The notes under the pieces are model-generated. The model was not told the DNA's origin and did no database searches. It worked only from the letters and a program-made list of their open reading frames with translations. A stretch of DNA of 64,000 nucleotides, from the NCBI RefSeq assembly GCF_000002985.6, contig NC_003284.9, positions 8,246,001 through 8,310,000 of the forward strand. The letters run 5' to 3'. Made by a program: the position numbers and the translations under genes. Of this stretch, positions 1 through 12,485 are shown piece by piece. Every line of letters begins with the position of its first letter. The first letter of the stretch is position 1. Source of the stretch: Caenorhabditis elegans. Lineage: Eukaryota; Nematoda; Chromadorea; Rhabditida; Rhabditidae.

Positions 1-369
1 TTAAAAATCATGATTTCTAAACTCACAAAAATGATATGGCGCTGACGCTGCATTCAATGGTTTTTCAAGGAAGTTATACACTTTCAACCGGATACGACGG
101 AGATTCCTAAAATGGATTACAAATTTTCGAAACAAAATTATTAGGGTCTGGTACCGTTGCCTTTGATTTCCAAGATTAATAGTGGATCTTCTACGGATGT
201 TGTCCGAGACTTCAGTTTCTGAATCTTCGGCATCGTCGATAGTCAGGGAGTGCATAGAAATCGCAACAATATGAGCACCAAGCGTCACTTTATTGCCATT
301 TAAACGTGTTAATTGATAACAAACATTGGGGTGTTGGAAGTCAACTGATAACGCAACGTATTTTGGCAT
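1..369 (-). CDS. Candidate single-exon small protein (122 aa), antisense to the EndoU gene
   Basis: An uninterrupted reading frame of 122 codons runs from ATG (369-367) to TAA (3-1) on the minus strand, in what is probably an intron or 5' flank of the plus-strand EndoU gene. The plus strand is closed in all three frames here, so the frame is not a shadow of a plus exon. The protein has an acidic stretch (DDAEDSETE) followed by an arginine-rich, mildly hydrophobic tail. I recognise no family, signal peptide or membrane segment. Base composition is a little richer in G+C than nearby introns. It could equally be a chance frame or an exon of an unseen minus-strand gene. Confidence 0.3.
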   Translation of the reverse strand: MPKYVALSVDFQHPNVCYQLTRLNGNKVTLGAHIVAISMHSLTIDDAEDSETEVSDNIRRRSTINLGNQRQRYQTLIILFRKFVIHFRNLRRIRLKVYNFLEKPLNAASAPYHFCEFRNHDF

Positions 370-399
370 TAATTCATTGATTTAATTTTCCATTTTCAG

Positions 400-1811
400 G
401 GCATTGCCATTGACCTTCAATTTGTTGCTGGAAGTGATGAAGATTTGGAAACTTCCTTCCTTCTTAACTCTTCCCCAACTTTTGAATTTGCTGCATATAC
501 CGTTGCTGCCCTTACAAATACCCAACCATCAATTCTCATTCAAGGAGAGGAAATTGACATTCAAGCTCCAACATTGAGTGTTAACAAAGCCACCGTGGTA
601 TGATAATTTTTACATTGAGTTTTTTTCAGAAGCTAAATGATTTTGTGTTTCAGCTCGACAAGGTTGTGATTTCCTTCGGATCCAGCAGCAAGGCTACCAC
701 AAAACACGCTGGGAGTGGAACCACCAAGCACAATGGTGGATCCACTGATGCTGCCCTTCAAACTTTGGTTGATAAGATGTGGGGAGATGATCAGGATAGA
801 CCATCTGCCACGCAAGTTACTATGAATTGGGGAGAACATATCAGTGGAAAGACCGGTACCAAAGGGGCCAAGTAAGAGATTGGATTAATTCCCAAAAAAA
901 AAAGGTTTTTTCCAGTTTGTTCACCACTGTCGATGAGTCCATCTTCACCAAGAAACAGTATGCAGACCTTATCACAACATACACTCAAGACCTCTTCACT
1001 GCTGACGTTTGCAAAGCTGAACCAGCTATGGGAGGATTCAGAAAACAATACCTCCAAGGTGTTTTCAACACTTTCACTGCAACCCCAATGTTTGCATCGG
1101 CATTTGCTTATCTTCAATCGATCAACTACAAAGAGACTAGCAACTTGACCAACTTCAAAACCAAAGTTTTGTGGCCTTTGTGGTTCGGAACGTACACGCG
1201 ATGCAAAGGTCCACTTGGTAGTTCGGGTATGTTTGACTTACAAACAACACACAGTTCAGCTCAGAAAATAATGTGACATTTTGTGTTGACATGTGTGAAC
1301 AAACTAAAAACTACTGTTTGGCTACAAGGTCTAACATTCAACTATTTGTAGGATGGGAGCATGTATTCTCCGGTGAGATCAAGAGCAACGAAGTCGATGG
1401 ACAACACGACTGGGTCAGATACTACACAGAGCAAAAAGCCGATAAAATGGTTTATGATGGTTATTACACTCATGATGAGGTACCATATTTGAATTTCATG
1501 AAAATTTGCAAAATGAGAAATTTTAGAACTTAATCGGAACATTCCAATACAAATGGAATGGAGCCTTGAAGCCAAAGGGTGGATTTTTCACTGGAACTTC
1601 ACCAGGTAACATTTTTATTTTCATCAAGAACCGCAAATAAAATAATATTGCAGCATTCGATTTCTCAATCCTATCTGTTTGTGCACTTGCCCATGGAAAC
1701 GGAGGAAACTGCCACTTTAAAGTTACCAACTATCCTATTACTGTTACTTCATATCTTCAAGATTGTGGAGATGGTTCTGGAACTTGCTTGGCCACTGCCT
1801 ATCCAGGATAA
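400..1811 (+). CDS. EndoU/XendoU-family poly(U)-specific endoribonuclease (PP11 family), 5' end outside window
   Basis: Exons are 400-597, 654-871, 916-1226, 1352-1479, 1527-1605 and 1654-1811, phase-consistent, with tiny introns (44-125 nt). Upstream exons lie outside the window. The family cuts RNA at uridylates in a metal-dependent way, leaving 2',3'-cyclic phosphate ends; several members are secreted. Family motifs are visible in order: GWEHVFSGE (first catalytic His), GQHDWVRYY (second His), the lysine-bearing KPKGGFFTGTSPAFDFS block, and a Cys-bearing C-terminal beta region ending in ATAYPG. Residues before the domain are Ser/Thr/Gly/His-rich, a probable linker. Stop is TAA 1809-1811; a consensus AATAAA follows at 1850-1855, fixing the 3' end. 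C. elegans has several EndoU genes (endu family); I cannot tell which one this is. Confidence 0.92.
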
Positions 1812-1849
1812 TTTATGACTTGTTCTTGTGGTTTTTATGTAACAATTAC

Positions 1850-1855
1850 AATAAA
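1850..1855 (+). terminator. Poly(A) signal AATAAA of the EndoU gene
   Basis: AATAAA lies 39 nt after the TAA stop, the usual spacing for a short C. elegans 3' UTR. Confidence 0.75.
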
Positions 1856-2436
1856 TTGATAATAAGATTAATTTTAAACTGAGAACTATTAACCCGAAAC
1901 CAAAGTTGTTTTTGTATAAAAATCAAAATTTGAAACCATTTCCGAAAAGATCTTGAATGTCAAATCAGCCAAGATTTTTCTCAAGACAATAGAGCTGTGA
2001 ACTTTTTCACTTTTTGAAATTGACATTAACAACTGGATCTGGAGAGAAAATAATTGTTTTTTTCATAATGTTTTCTCTAGTATCTGATACTACTGTTTTG
2101 CTTAATTTCTGAAATATAACTTTAAAATCACGCGATGCACCTTTATTGCAATGATGACTGGAAATTTATCAATAAAGACAATGGAGACATTTAAACCAGT
2201 AAAAATGGTAATTAAAACGAATAACATTTACTACCATTTCGTTATTCGGACCGTAAATGTTGAGAATCTGTTTTTGGTTTTCATGAAATGCTGATATTGG
2301 ATTTTAAATAAAATACATGAATTGAATATCGCTCTACGATGAGATTAAATGCACTACGCATGGATTTGATATTATGCAATGTTGAACTTGAATTTTGATC
2401 TTTGATTTTCCATTGTTCATCTCTATTTTTCAGTTT
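1856..2436. other. Convergent intergenic gap
   Basis: AT-rich DNA between the 3' ends of the EndoU gene (+) and the four-pass membrane protein gene (-). I see no convincing exon on either strand; it presumably holds the 3' UTR of the minus-strand gene. Confidence 0.5.
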
Positions 2437-5400
2437 CTATTGCGTCGATCCGTTCGGCAAAGACGAATACGTGTTGTTTTCTTCCGATTGATTCAATGGT
2501 TGCATCTCAACAGTAAGGTCTCCGGTAGCACTTTGATCGCCCAGTTCCTGAAAAAAATGAAATTGCATAAATCTTCTTGATTCAACTAACCTTCAATGGT
2601 GAAAATAGCGTCCTTGAAGCAACGACGCAAGTGGCGATCGAAAGAAGGAACTCGAGAATCGCGGCGGCGATGAGGCCGGCATCGAGACGATAGTCGGTTC
2701 CAAGGCGAGTCATTCTTCTGTAACATTTCATGATTTACAGGAGCTGGGATATGGAAAAAAGTTTCAATACGCAAATCAAAGATATTTTAAGACAAAATGC
2801 ACATAATATTTATTTAGTTACAAGTTTTTTTGGACTATATTTTGTGAAAAACAAATCTTTTGTAACCACTGTTTCAACTAACATTATCCAGAAAAAACTA
2901 CTAAAATATAAATTGATCAAAATTCAAACATAGAATTTTCAGATTAATTTCTGGATAGGTCAGAGTAATTTTTAAACGTTAACATTCACTTGTTAAGTGT
3001 ACATTTTAGAGGTATCGTCAGTGAAATTTTTTTTCGTCTACTCAAATGTTTTTACACTGAAAAAAACAGTAACACTTTTCACAAAATTTTCGAATTTTTT
3101 TATTTGCAGTTAAAATAGTGTTAAAATAAGTTTTGCTTTCCATGACCAACAACAATTATATATTATTTTATTGTGTTTCAATTGTTTGTGCCTGTACATT
3201 TCAGGGATTCAAATCTTGAGTGATGCTTGACGTTTCTCAAAAAGTGCACATTTGTTAGAAAATTTGCCAATGAACCAAAATAGTGTAAGAAAAATTTTGA
3301 AATCTAAAATTTCTTTAATTATTTTATTATGTTAGTTGGTCATGTAGACCATTATAAGCATTATCAGGACAAATGTACACGTACGAAACCCCAAAGTTTC
3401 TTCTACTTTTCTCCTGAGAAAGAATTTGGTTTCACAATTTTTACAATCAATTTTTTTTAACGGTTTACAAAACCTGTATTTTTGTGAATCAGAGTCAAAT
3501 TTTCAATTGATCTCGATGTTGAATAAGTCTTCCAAATACAAAACTAGCTTGCCTTCTCATTGCGTCATCGACATGATCGCCACACATAATTTGACACTTG
3601 CTGTTCGACGGAAATGACGTGGCAAGCAAGTGCCAGTCGCACTCACCCCAGCATTCATGCTGAAATTGAATCCTTGTTTCTGACTTTTTTAGTAACGATG
3701 AAAATTTTTTATATTTGATTAGAGATGTGAATGTAAGAAAAATATTTGCTCAATGTTCAATGTGTTATTTTTCCGGAAAGCATAAAATTCCACTGGAAAA
3801 ACGTAAGAAAAGTTACCTGATAAAAATGAATATCGAAACTTGAAACTGTGATGATTGCTGGGACGAAAATAAAAATGGAATGTATGCACATGACAAGGTA
3901 CGTGATGACAAGTCCCCGACGGTAAGAAGCACTTCCACAGATGCCGACAAGCCTGAATGAAAAGTTGTTTGCTTTAATATATTATGACGAATCGTAATTA
4001 CACTATACACAAATCATGGTTTGATGCGTAAGATTGGATGTGACCCCTATAGTTTTTTTTCCTTTTCCAACGCTCACAAATCACGGTTCAGTCATAGTCT
4101 TCCATGTCTCAATGCTACTGCGTCTCTCAACTCGAGCAAACAATGAGCATTTCTCTTGCTTTTGATTTTTCTTAGTCAGTCATCTTCTTAATTTAGAAGC
4201 TACTGAGCTAGAAATCATGGAATTTTGATCTAACTGACCCCACAAGAACAAAGTAGAATGAACAAATCTCCTCGAGCCCGTGTAACCGAATTGTATTTAT
4301 CCGTGTACTTGCATAATCCGCCAAACCACTGAGCACAATCATGATTATACCGAGAAAGACATGAACGTTTGCCAAAGCCTGAAAATTATAAATATAATAT
4401 TTGAAAAAATAGTTTTCAGAATTCTAATAAATTTTTAATTTGTTGAAAATAATATAAAAGTAGTTATAGAAATATATAGTAATGTATCGTAGCAAAATAT
4501 TTTGTAATAAATTTTATGACGCTTTTGTGAACTTTCAATACAGTTCGTGTCGTAAAAATATGAATTTCAAGACATTTTTCAGAATGCGTGAATAACCCTT
4601 TAAATTAGTAATAAAAGATTTTAAATTGAAGTTAATTTCCTAAAATTTAATTGGTAATACGGTCACACCTTTAGTAAGGACAACATTTTGACCGTCGTTG
4701 TTTCCGATAACCGCCCTTCTTTTAGATGACTGAGTTGTAACCTGAAATATGAAATTTTTATATAGTGATAAATGTTTGCGAAAAGGATTGTGCAACTGAT
4801 AGGCTTGATAGGCTATTTTTGATTTAATATCAAAAAATTCGACATAAACTTCTAAACTGCTTACAAATTATGAGCTTTCCAACACTTTTGTGTATCCGTT
4901 GGAATAGTCATTTTAAAATACAACAGGCTGGATATTGCAAGAATTTTGAGTTCGGTGATAGCAGAAGGTCAAGAATGGAAAATTTCTCCAAGTGTCCTAC
5001 GCAGCACCGCCTCTAGGAACATATGGAAAAGAGGCGGGGAGAGCACAAAAGAGCACATGAAAGGTAGAAAATCGACGGTCTGTTGTGCTGGCGCTGCGCA
5101 ATGTATACAAACATAACGGACAGAAAGAGAGGGAGGGGGTGGGGGAGGGGGGGGTGAATTTGAGAGGTTTTAAGAAGTGATCGGCAAAGAAAAGCTACAG
5201 ATACTACACCGCGGGGTTTGAATTTTTTAAAAAGTTAACAAAATGTTAAACCGGCACGTATTTTGTTATAGAAAGGTCAGGAGTTTTTCTGGCAATGTAA
5301 ACGGCTAATTAGTTGTTTTTTCTTCAACTAAAATTTTAAAGATTGTTTAGAAACAAATCTCGAGCGGCGTAAATTTTACTTGATTCATTAAGAATTTGTA

Positions 5401-6254
5401 TGTCTTTCCTAAAAATTAGCCAGTGGGGGAAACAACTAAAGCCCAATTGTGTGATGCTAAAATTACCAAATATATAATAATAAAATGTTTGTATTTTGAA
5501 AATAGTGTAAATTTCGATTAAGAAAATGCAAATTTTTGCATGTTCAAACTCCTACAACATTGAATGAATATTTAAGAAAAAAGAAATTATGAAACCGGAA
5601 ACAACTTTTTTTTTGATTGACGACTTCCAAAATTGAGGAAAACAGAGTGTTAAAAAGGTTTTTGGTAATTTAGTCATTTGAGCAACACAGGAATTTTCTA
5701 ATTTCATATCATTTCCCTACAGACCGTAGTTCAACTTTAATTAATCTGCTGATTTGATATTTAAATTGAGAGGCGCAAATTTTGACTGAATTTTGAGTGA
5801 ACGTTTTATATGCCTTTGTTAAAACCTAGCTACTGCCTAAAAGTTGCGAAACTATTACATTTCATATATTTCAATAAAAAAGGGGTATGAAATATGCGTC
5901 AAAAACCGGAAAACCAGTGTGTGCGGGCTGGTTTGTTGGTTGACTGGCAATTTATTGAACGAAAAACAGAGATTGAGAGTTGAGAGATAGATGACGCAGA
6001 TGGTTACAAAAAATAATATAAGACTCATGCAATGTTTTGTTCGTTCTGCCACGTAGGAAGTTTAATGGAATTTTTAAATTGAAAAATAAATTCATTCGAG
6101 AAAATGTTGCGATTTTCTTCCTATTAATGCTAATAAAAGTCATGTGAAAATAATATAAAGAGTATAATGATAACAAAATAGCACAAAAACAATACCTGAT
6201 ACTTGTGAGTGCATTATGGGGCGGTGAGGAATCTGTTGAAGTGGAAGTGCACAT
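2437..6254 (-). CDS. Four-transmembrane (tetraspan/MARVEL-like) membrane protein, about 235 aa
   Basis: Assembled exons: 6254-6196 (ATG), 4741-4669, 4378-4239, 3952-3817, 3679-3647 (33 nt), 3413-3385 (29 nt), 2717-2591 and 2547-2437 (TAG). All phases agree and donors such as GGG|GTGAGT are strong. The two micro-exons are the least certain part. Order: polar N-terminus beginning MCTSTSTDSS; TM1 ANVHVFLGIIMIVLSGLADY; short loop; TM2 with FVLVGLVGICGSA; TM3 LVMCIHSIFIFVPAIITVSS; TM4 LIAAAILEFLLSIATCVVAS; hydrophilic C-terminal tail ending SSLPNGSTQ. Four helices with cytoplasmic ends fit a tetraspan/MARVEL-type topology, but I recognise no named family, so the function is unknown. The 1.45-kb first intron carries a G-quadruplex tract. 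Confidence 0.8.
5131..5154 (+). other. G-quadruplex-forming G-tract
   Basis: Twenty-two of 24 bases are G: four runs (3, 5, 5 and 8 G) separated by single A or T. This meets the G3+N1-7 x4 quadruplex rule. It lies in intron 1 of the minus-strand tetraspan gene, so DNA can fold on the plus strand while the transcript is C-rich. Confidence 0.8.
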
Positions 6255-7911
6255 TTCTGTGAGATTGACGTTCACATAGAATACTAGTAAATATCCACCC
6301 GATTTGTCCAAGAAGTGGGTGTGCAGGTAATACAAGGGCAATTCAGGGGATGGGAAAAGGGGTGTGAAGAAAAGTGGAAGGATGAGAGGGGGAGGACAAA
6401 TGGGGTAAACGAAGAATGAAATCAGCTGCGGATAGGGAGGTTTCGCGGCGGATAGCAGCAGCAGGACGTGCGCGTCGACACAGAAGAGATCGAAAGAGTT
6501 AGAGACGCAGATGTAGAGAGAAACTGACGACGTCGGGGAGTGAAGGAGTAGACGAAGGAAATGCAAGGATGGAGTGTTGTGGTGAAGTGAGAATTAAAAT
6601 AGTAGGGTGAGTGGTAGTACTAGTAGAGATGAATAACTAGTTGCAATTTTTGACGTTTAAATGGAAGAGAAAGTAAACTGGCAGTGTGATTTTGTCTTCT
6701 CGCTGTCTCTTTTCTTTTTGTTTTTCCTGTTTCATTTTTCATGCTCACCGAGCACGCTCTCTATGTTCTGTTTTGTTGTCGTTTTTGTGTTCCTCGATTT
6801 TGCCAATTAAAAAAACTCATTTTGTCACTTAGAACATTTACAAATAGTCCTTAGCATAAATACTTTTCAAAGAGAAAGAACAAATAATTAAGTTTCTACA
6901 ACAACAAAAAAGAATGCTGGGAGCTTTGTTGAATTTTTCTAATACTAAAAACATACCTCAGCAAAGTCACTAAAAATAAATTTATTTTTCAAGTCGATAA
7001 AATGGGAGCTGTGGGAAATTTCCCATGGCAACACCAACGGAAACATTCAAAAAGCCTCGATACGAGGCATTACAGACGCCATTTTAAGTTCAATTTGAGG
7101 AAATACTACTGCCTTGTAATATTACTTAGAAATCCATGATTTTTTTTACAGACTTTAACTGGCTCCAGGAATCCCAAATTTAAAATTAGACCTCTCGAAG
7201 AAGTTTTAAAAACGGAAATTAGAGTTATACTTTGCTTAAGTTTTCAATGTTGCCAAAAATTCTGAGCTGGTCATTTTTTTAGGTTATATTGACAACTGGA
7301 ACATACAAAAAATTTGAATATTTGTAATATGTGTCATAGTAAAATTGAGTTTTTTGGGGTCAGTTTAAATTTTTCAAGGCAATAAAACATTTTCGATACA
7401 CAACCTTACAACTACAGAATGTTTCAGATCACAAATGTGAATAACGTTGAAAAAGGAACAATTTTGATTATAATCTTTCTCTTCTTCTGTTTTCTATGAA
7501 TCTAACTGAAAAAAACTAGACGACGACTAAAATTAAATGAAAAAAATTCCGGGCGCTGCGGCATCAAGTTGTTAAGTAAATTCAAATTTCAGCTAATTCG
7601 TTTTTATTTTTTGGAATTTTGTACCATCAGAAATTTTTTGAGAAATGAAACTTCACTACATAATTTTGGATACAGTTCAAAATTTAATACTAGAAAAATT
7701 GAAAATAATTAAAGCTTCGATTAATTTACGACAGAAACGGAGGAAACTCACATTCTTTTCGTTTTCTTTGTCAAATGACGATTTGAGGTTAAGTTGAACT
7801 GAATTTGTGTTTCAAGAGGCGAAATCAAAGTGTGACCTCCTAATTTCATGCTTCTTATCATCAATTTTTATATAGACATTTATTTTCTGTACCCTTTTTC
7901 CTCCAACATAC
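6255..7911. other. Intergenic/promoter region upstream of the four-pass membrane gene
   Basis: No supported exon. The first ~350 bp (to ~6600) is purine-rich on the plus strand (pyrimidine-rich in the sense of the gene), common in worm promoters. The rest is AT-rich. If the candidate secreted-peptide exon at 7912-8015 is real, its later exons should lie here; I found only weak acceptors (for example near 7260). Confidence 0.45.
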
Positions 7912-8015
7912 CTCATTTTCTCCTCGATTATATCATACTCGGTTGGGTGGCACTGCATTTCTTGGCGAGCTGAAATCAGTGTTATGAACATAAAAGCAAG
8001 TGAATGCAAAAACAA
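7912..8015 (-). CDS. Candidate first exon of a small secreted peptide
   Basis: The minus frame starts at ATG 8015-8013 and encodes MFLHSLAFMFITLISA, a plausible signal peptide, followed by RQEMQCHPTEYDIIEEKM. It then meets an excellent donor, AG|GTATGT, at 7912/7911. A second splice reading has a TTTCAG acceptor just before the Ala-Arg residues, so the hydrophobic part could instead be intron. I could not find a convincing second exon downstream, and reading through gives only a 67-codon frame. It may be a short peptide gene, a decayed gene or coincidence. Confidence 0.35.
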
Positions 8016-11000
8016 GACATGCGAAAAAAAAAACTAAATTGATAACAGACTCGTTGTATTTTTTATTAAAAAAAACGCAAATGTAGGAGAATACATATTT
8101 TCTAAAAGAATGAAATGGAGAAAAATTTCAAATAATAAGAGGGACAATTATCGACGAAGTTTATAATTGCTAGGGTGAAGTAGTTGAAGAACTGCTGTGA
8201 CGCAAGCAGATTCTCGAGCAAGTTTTTTAGAAATGTTTTCGAAATAAAAGCTTAGAGCAAATAAATAAATATTCTTTCAGCTTCAACTTAGCCTGAGTTG
8301 CCGCACATTAGCACTAGAAGAAATTTCAGAAATGGTTTTGATTTCATTGCCGACCAATAGTTTGAAATGATTGAATATAGCTTTTTAAATGATTAAATTT
8401 GTTTTTACAAAAAAACACATTTCTTATTTGTTTAAACTAATTGTTAACAAAATCTGAGCATATTCAAATAGCTAGTATGAAAAATATACAACTTTACTCG
8501 ATCATTAAAAATTTGAGATGAAAAATAATTCTTATTATGGATGTACTAAATTTTTAAAAATAATTTGGAGTTTTTGAAAAATTCACAGAACTTTCGCATC
8601 TGCAAAACCCTGATCTAATTCAATTAAAATAATTGAAAAACAGATACAAAACTTGAGGACAAGCATAATTACAAAAATAATAATTGAAGCGAGCAATGAG
8701 CAATGGACTTTTTTAAATTGTAAATGAAATAAGATCGAACTTATAAATCTTCACTATGATACTTTGAACTATAATTGTTTTTTTATGAAAAGTTTACTCA
8801 ACTCGGCTACTTTTACGCATTTAAAGTATTTCTGAAATTATATTTGGTATAGAAAATCGAACTAGAAAAATGAGGTTTGAATCTAATATGAAATTATTTG
8901 ATGGTACGGTTTTTATCATTACTAGATATTTATAGAAATTAGTTTATTTTCACAAAATATACAATATTTAAAAATCTAGCTGAACAAAAACTGGAAAAAG
9001 TAATACGGTGACTTGTTCGTCAGAATCTGATACTTGATAATAATCAAATTTGGAATTTACGATGAATAACGCCAGATGTTTTTATAACAAAATTTTCTGA
9101 GTGGGTTAGCAAGAGAAATTCACCTGGAATCATCCGATTACAAAAATCAAAATATATGATAATCCATTTGATAAAACTTAAGAAAATTGCAAAAACCGAC
9201 GGTTTTTTTGTTTTTATGCTTCATCTCCTCCTACTTATAGACTTGTTAGAAAATCGAATCAACTTTGAGTCACCGCTTCTAACAAAAAAAAATGATAGAA
9301 TTTGTTGGGAGCGCATCATGGAGCACAACACATCATAGAGATCAATATTTTCATATGTGTCTTAGAGCACACTAGAGATCATTAGAAATGCTTTGAATAA
9401 ATTAGTTTTTTTAACATTTCATCTTTATGTTCTTTTAATACACAATTTCTCTTATCCAGAAAAAAAAATGATGAAGACACTCATAGATGAAAACGACTGG
9501 ATGCATGTCCTTCGAGAACAAAAGAATGGGAGTAGATAGAAGAAACGAAGAATAAAAAAGAACTGTATAGGTTTTACATTGAAGAATCTTGACAAGAAGA
9601 CACTCGCCACGCGGTAATATGTAATGTCACAACAGAACATGCGGGTGAAAGTGATGACATTGAGGAGAGGAATTAGGAGAAAAAGAAGCTAATAGAGAAT
9701 GAAAGATGTGTTAGTTAAGAAAAAGATAGAAAAGGTAATTTTCAAATTTTTATTTTTTAGTAATTAGAAAAGTTATGCCAATTATGGTGATGAACATAAT
9801 ATATCATATTGTATATATAATCACCATTATTATGGTGTTCATATTGTTTAGAAACTAATCTTTTTGAAATTTTACTCGTCAAAAAAAAATTGCAAGATTT
9901 CTCGTTTAATGAACATAATTTGCATTTCATCGTTTGTTTATTTATTGCAATAACAATATCAAATCTCAAACTGATATGTCATTTGAGATGTATATATAAT
10001 CATAAAAAATAATAATTTTGGAATGGGAATTTGACAAATATTTGGGTAATTACCAAACCTTTTTTAAAATTTCAGCTACTAGCAAAAAAAGTCAACGAAT
10101 ATCAGAAACACATGATTTCTCTGAAAAAAAACATTAAGCAAGGCAAACGAACTGAAACTGAAAAATAGCAATAAAACCAGAAATTGTAATAGTTACGAAC
10201 ATCATTACAATTTTTTTGTACTGAATTATCTTGCAAATATTCGTAATTTTTTAAAGATTTTTGAAAAAAAAACATTTGATACACGTCATAACTAAACTCG
10301 CGCTACTTGCAACAATTTTTGGAAGCCAAGCAATCATTGACGTAAAATTAAATCCAAAATGTTTGTTGTCCAAATACACATATAACTGGTAATTTCAGTG
10401 ATTACGTAATATGTTCTATTCTTCTGTTAACTAAAACTAGAATTATTAAAGCTACTTTCAACAAGCGTTATGTATTTTGATAGTTTGCAAGAAAAATTGA
10501 AGAAATATGCAAGTCAGTTCAAATACGATGATCTTCTTTTTCGAAAAGCAGATTGGCAGGTGAACGCTTTTCTTCGTTTCACACAGCTTTCATTCTCTTT
10601 TCCAGGGCTGTGCGGCTGGTAACTCGGCTGGTAGTGAAACGTTGGAATTTTTTGCAGTGTGAACAAATAACGATTTGGAAATAAACATACAATTTGAATA
10701 GGCTGGATCTTAATTCAAATATTCAGACAATAAAATTTGAATAAAGTTCATCCACGGCTTAGAAATACAGTTTAACCATCGGCTCGGCTGGCAACTCGGT
10801 TGGCAGTCGGCTGGTTGGTTGTTTAAAAGCGTATTTCTAAGCCGTGGATGAACTTTTTTCAAATTTTATTGTCTGAATATTTGTATTAAGATCCAGCCTA
10901 TTCGAATTGTATGTTTATTTACAAATCATTATTTGTTCACACTACGAAAGGTTCCAATTTTCTCAACCAACCGAGTTACCAGTCGCACAGCCTTGCTCTT

Positions 11001-12485
11001 TTCCTTCTATCTTTTGTGCATATTTTTTTAAACTTGATTCACGAGTATTTCACAAGTGTTTCACGAGTGTTCCAAAAACTTCAATCGTTTAATGTTGCCG
11101 TTTAAATGTCGAAATTTCTGAAATTTATGACTCAAGATTGAGGAGTGATCGTATTAAACGCGAGCCAGATAATATTGAAATTTTATAAGACGGCAACGAT
11201 GTAACGTAGACGTAAAAAAACACACTTTGAGCTTTACATTGATGAGGAAATCAGTACGTTATCTTTTTTTTGAATCTGAATTCAAAATGTCTCAATGTAA
11301 TTTTTATTTCATTTTTATTTTGCGAAAATTGCTACCATGAGGAAAAAATCAGTTTAACCTCTTCCTTGGTCTTAAAAAAAAGGTTTTATTATTTTATGAC
11401 AATGATACAATAATCTAACAAGTGAAAGAAATGTGATTTTAGATTTTCAGAATGCTTGGGACAAAAAATAGCTGTTGAGAATTACGATTTCTTTATTTTT
11501 TGAATAAACTATTTACGCATGTGATATATTTCAAATCGACACAAATTTCTGATCTCAGTCTGTTCTGGTTTTGTACTTTCAAGTTCACCTTTGTGTGTTA
11601 CTTGACACATTTATTCTATGATCTGTCCTTTTGACCTTTCTGCACTACGCCCATCAGATGTTTTGCAGAAAAAAAGTTCATTGCATTTCACTAGAAGAAT
11701 AACCAAAATACTTTGTTATCAAAACTTCACAGAGCAGCGGAGATATTAAAAACCATTCAAAACACCATGAAATGTTGAAAAAAATCACTCATCACCTGTC
11801 TATGTTTACTCAAATCAGTGATGTTTTTACTAACGGAGCACAACATATGACGTGGTCGTGCTTTCGGTTCCTCAAGTGGATAAAGATCCCATCCTAACGG
11901 CTGACTACTAAAAAACTATGATTTCGCAATACTTCATTGCTGTACTTCATATTCGTACGTGACAGTTTGAAATTGTTTAAATTTACAAAAAACGTGATAG
12001 AAGCAAATTTTTTATTGTTTTCAAAAATATTTGTGAAAATTGTTTGTTTTGTTTGCCAAATAAATAAGTCATTATTATGTACATACAAAATAAAATTGAC
12101 TACAAACAATTGCAAAATAAACATAATAATTATAATTTCATAATAATTATAATAACAATTAGAATAATAAATATTACCGAGAAAGAAATGAAATTGTGAA
12201 ATCAGTGTGAGATGTCGTTATCCGTTTGTTCTAAAGTGATGTGACAGAAAGTGGGGCAATTTGTAGCTAACAGTGAAATGAACAGAAATTGGTTTCGCAA
12301 GATGGAATTCAAAATGAAATGAGGTAACAATGTGCTGGTTTTGTACACTTCAACGATGGGTGATGGATTCAAAGAAAAACAGATAACATTGATTATGCTA
12401 CACAAATGTACAAGGCGTGTTATATACATATACAAGATGCATAAATCAGATTATGCTTTAAATGCTTTGTTTTTTGGGATCTGGG
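8016..12485. other. 4.5-kb gene-poor intergenic region
   Basis: Strongly AT-rich, with no exon chain on either strand; open frames are all under 80 codons and lack splice-supported partners. It contains the palindromic element at 10604-10994 and an AT-rich simple stretch around 12060-12180 built of repeated TAATAATTATAAT-like units. About 12190-12485 is less AT-rich and probably is the long 3' UTR of the ankyrin/SOCS-box gene. Confidence 0.5.
10604..10994. repeat. Palindromic (foldback) repeat element, 391 bp
   Basis: Inverted arms 10604-10768 and 10831-10994 match along their whole length with a few mismatches: for example GGCTTAGAAATAC on the left faces GTATTTCTAAGCC on the right, and the outer ends AGGGCTGTGCGGCTGG and CCAGTCGCACAGCCTT pair. 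The ~62-bp spacer is made of GGCTGG/CTCGG-like units. No transposase frame is present, so this is a non-autonomous foldback/MITE-type element. The 61- and 64-codon frames inside it are by-products. Confidence 0.85.

Noticed and set aside
5952-6566. 204-codon minus-strand open frame
   Set aside because: Longest frame in the area but low-complexity (Ser/Pro/Leu/Phe from a purine-rich strand). Only a short part at 6196-6254, in the same frame, is a supported first exon of the four-pass membrane gene; the rest has no splice logic.
10907-11105. Two overlapping plus frames of 61-64 codons
   Set aside because: They lie mostly in the right arm of the foldback element and mirror its sequence.
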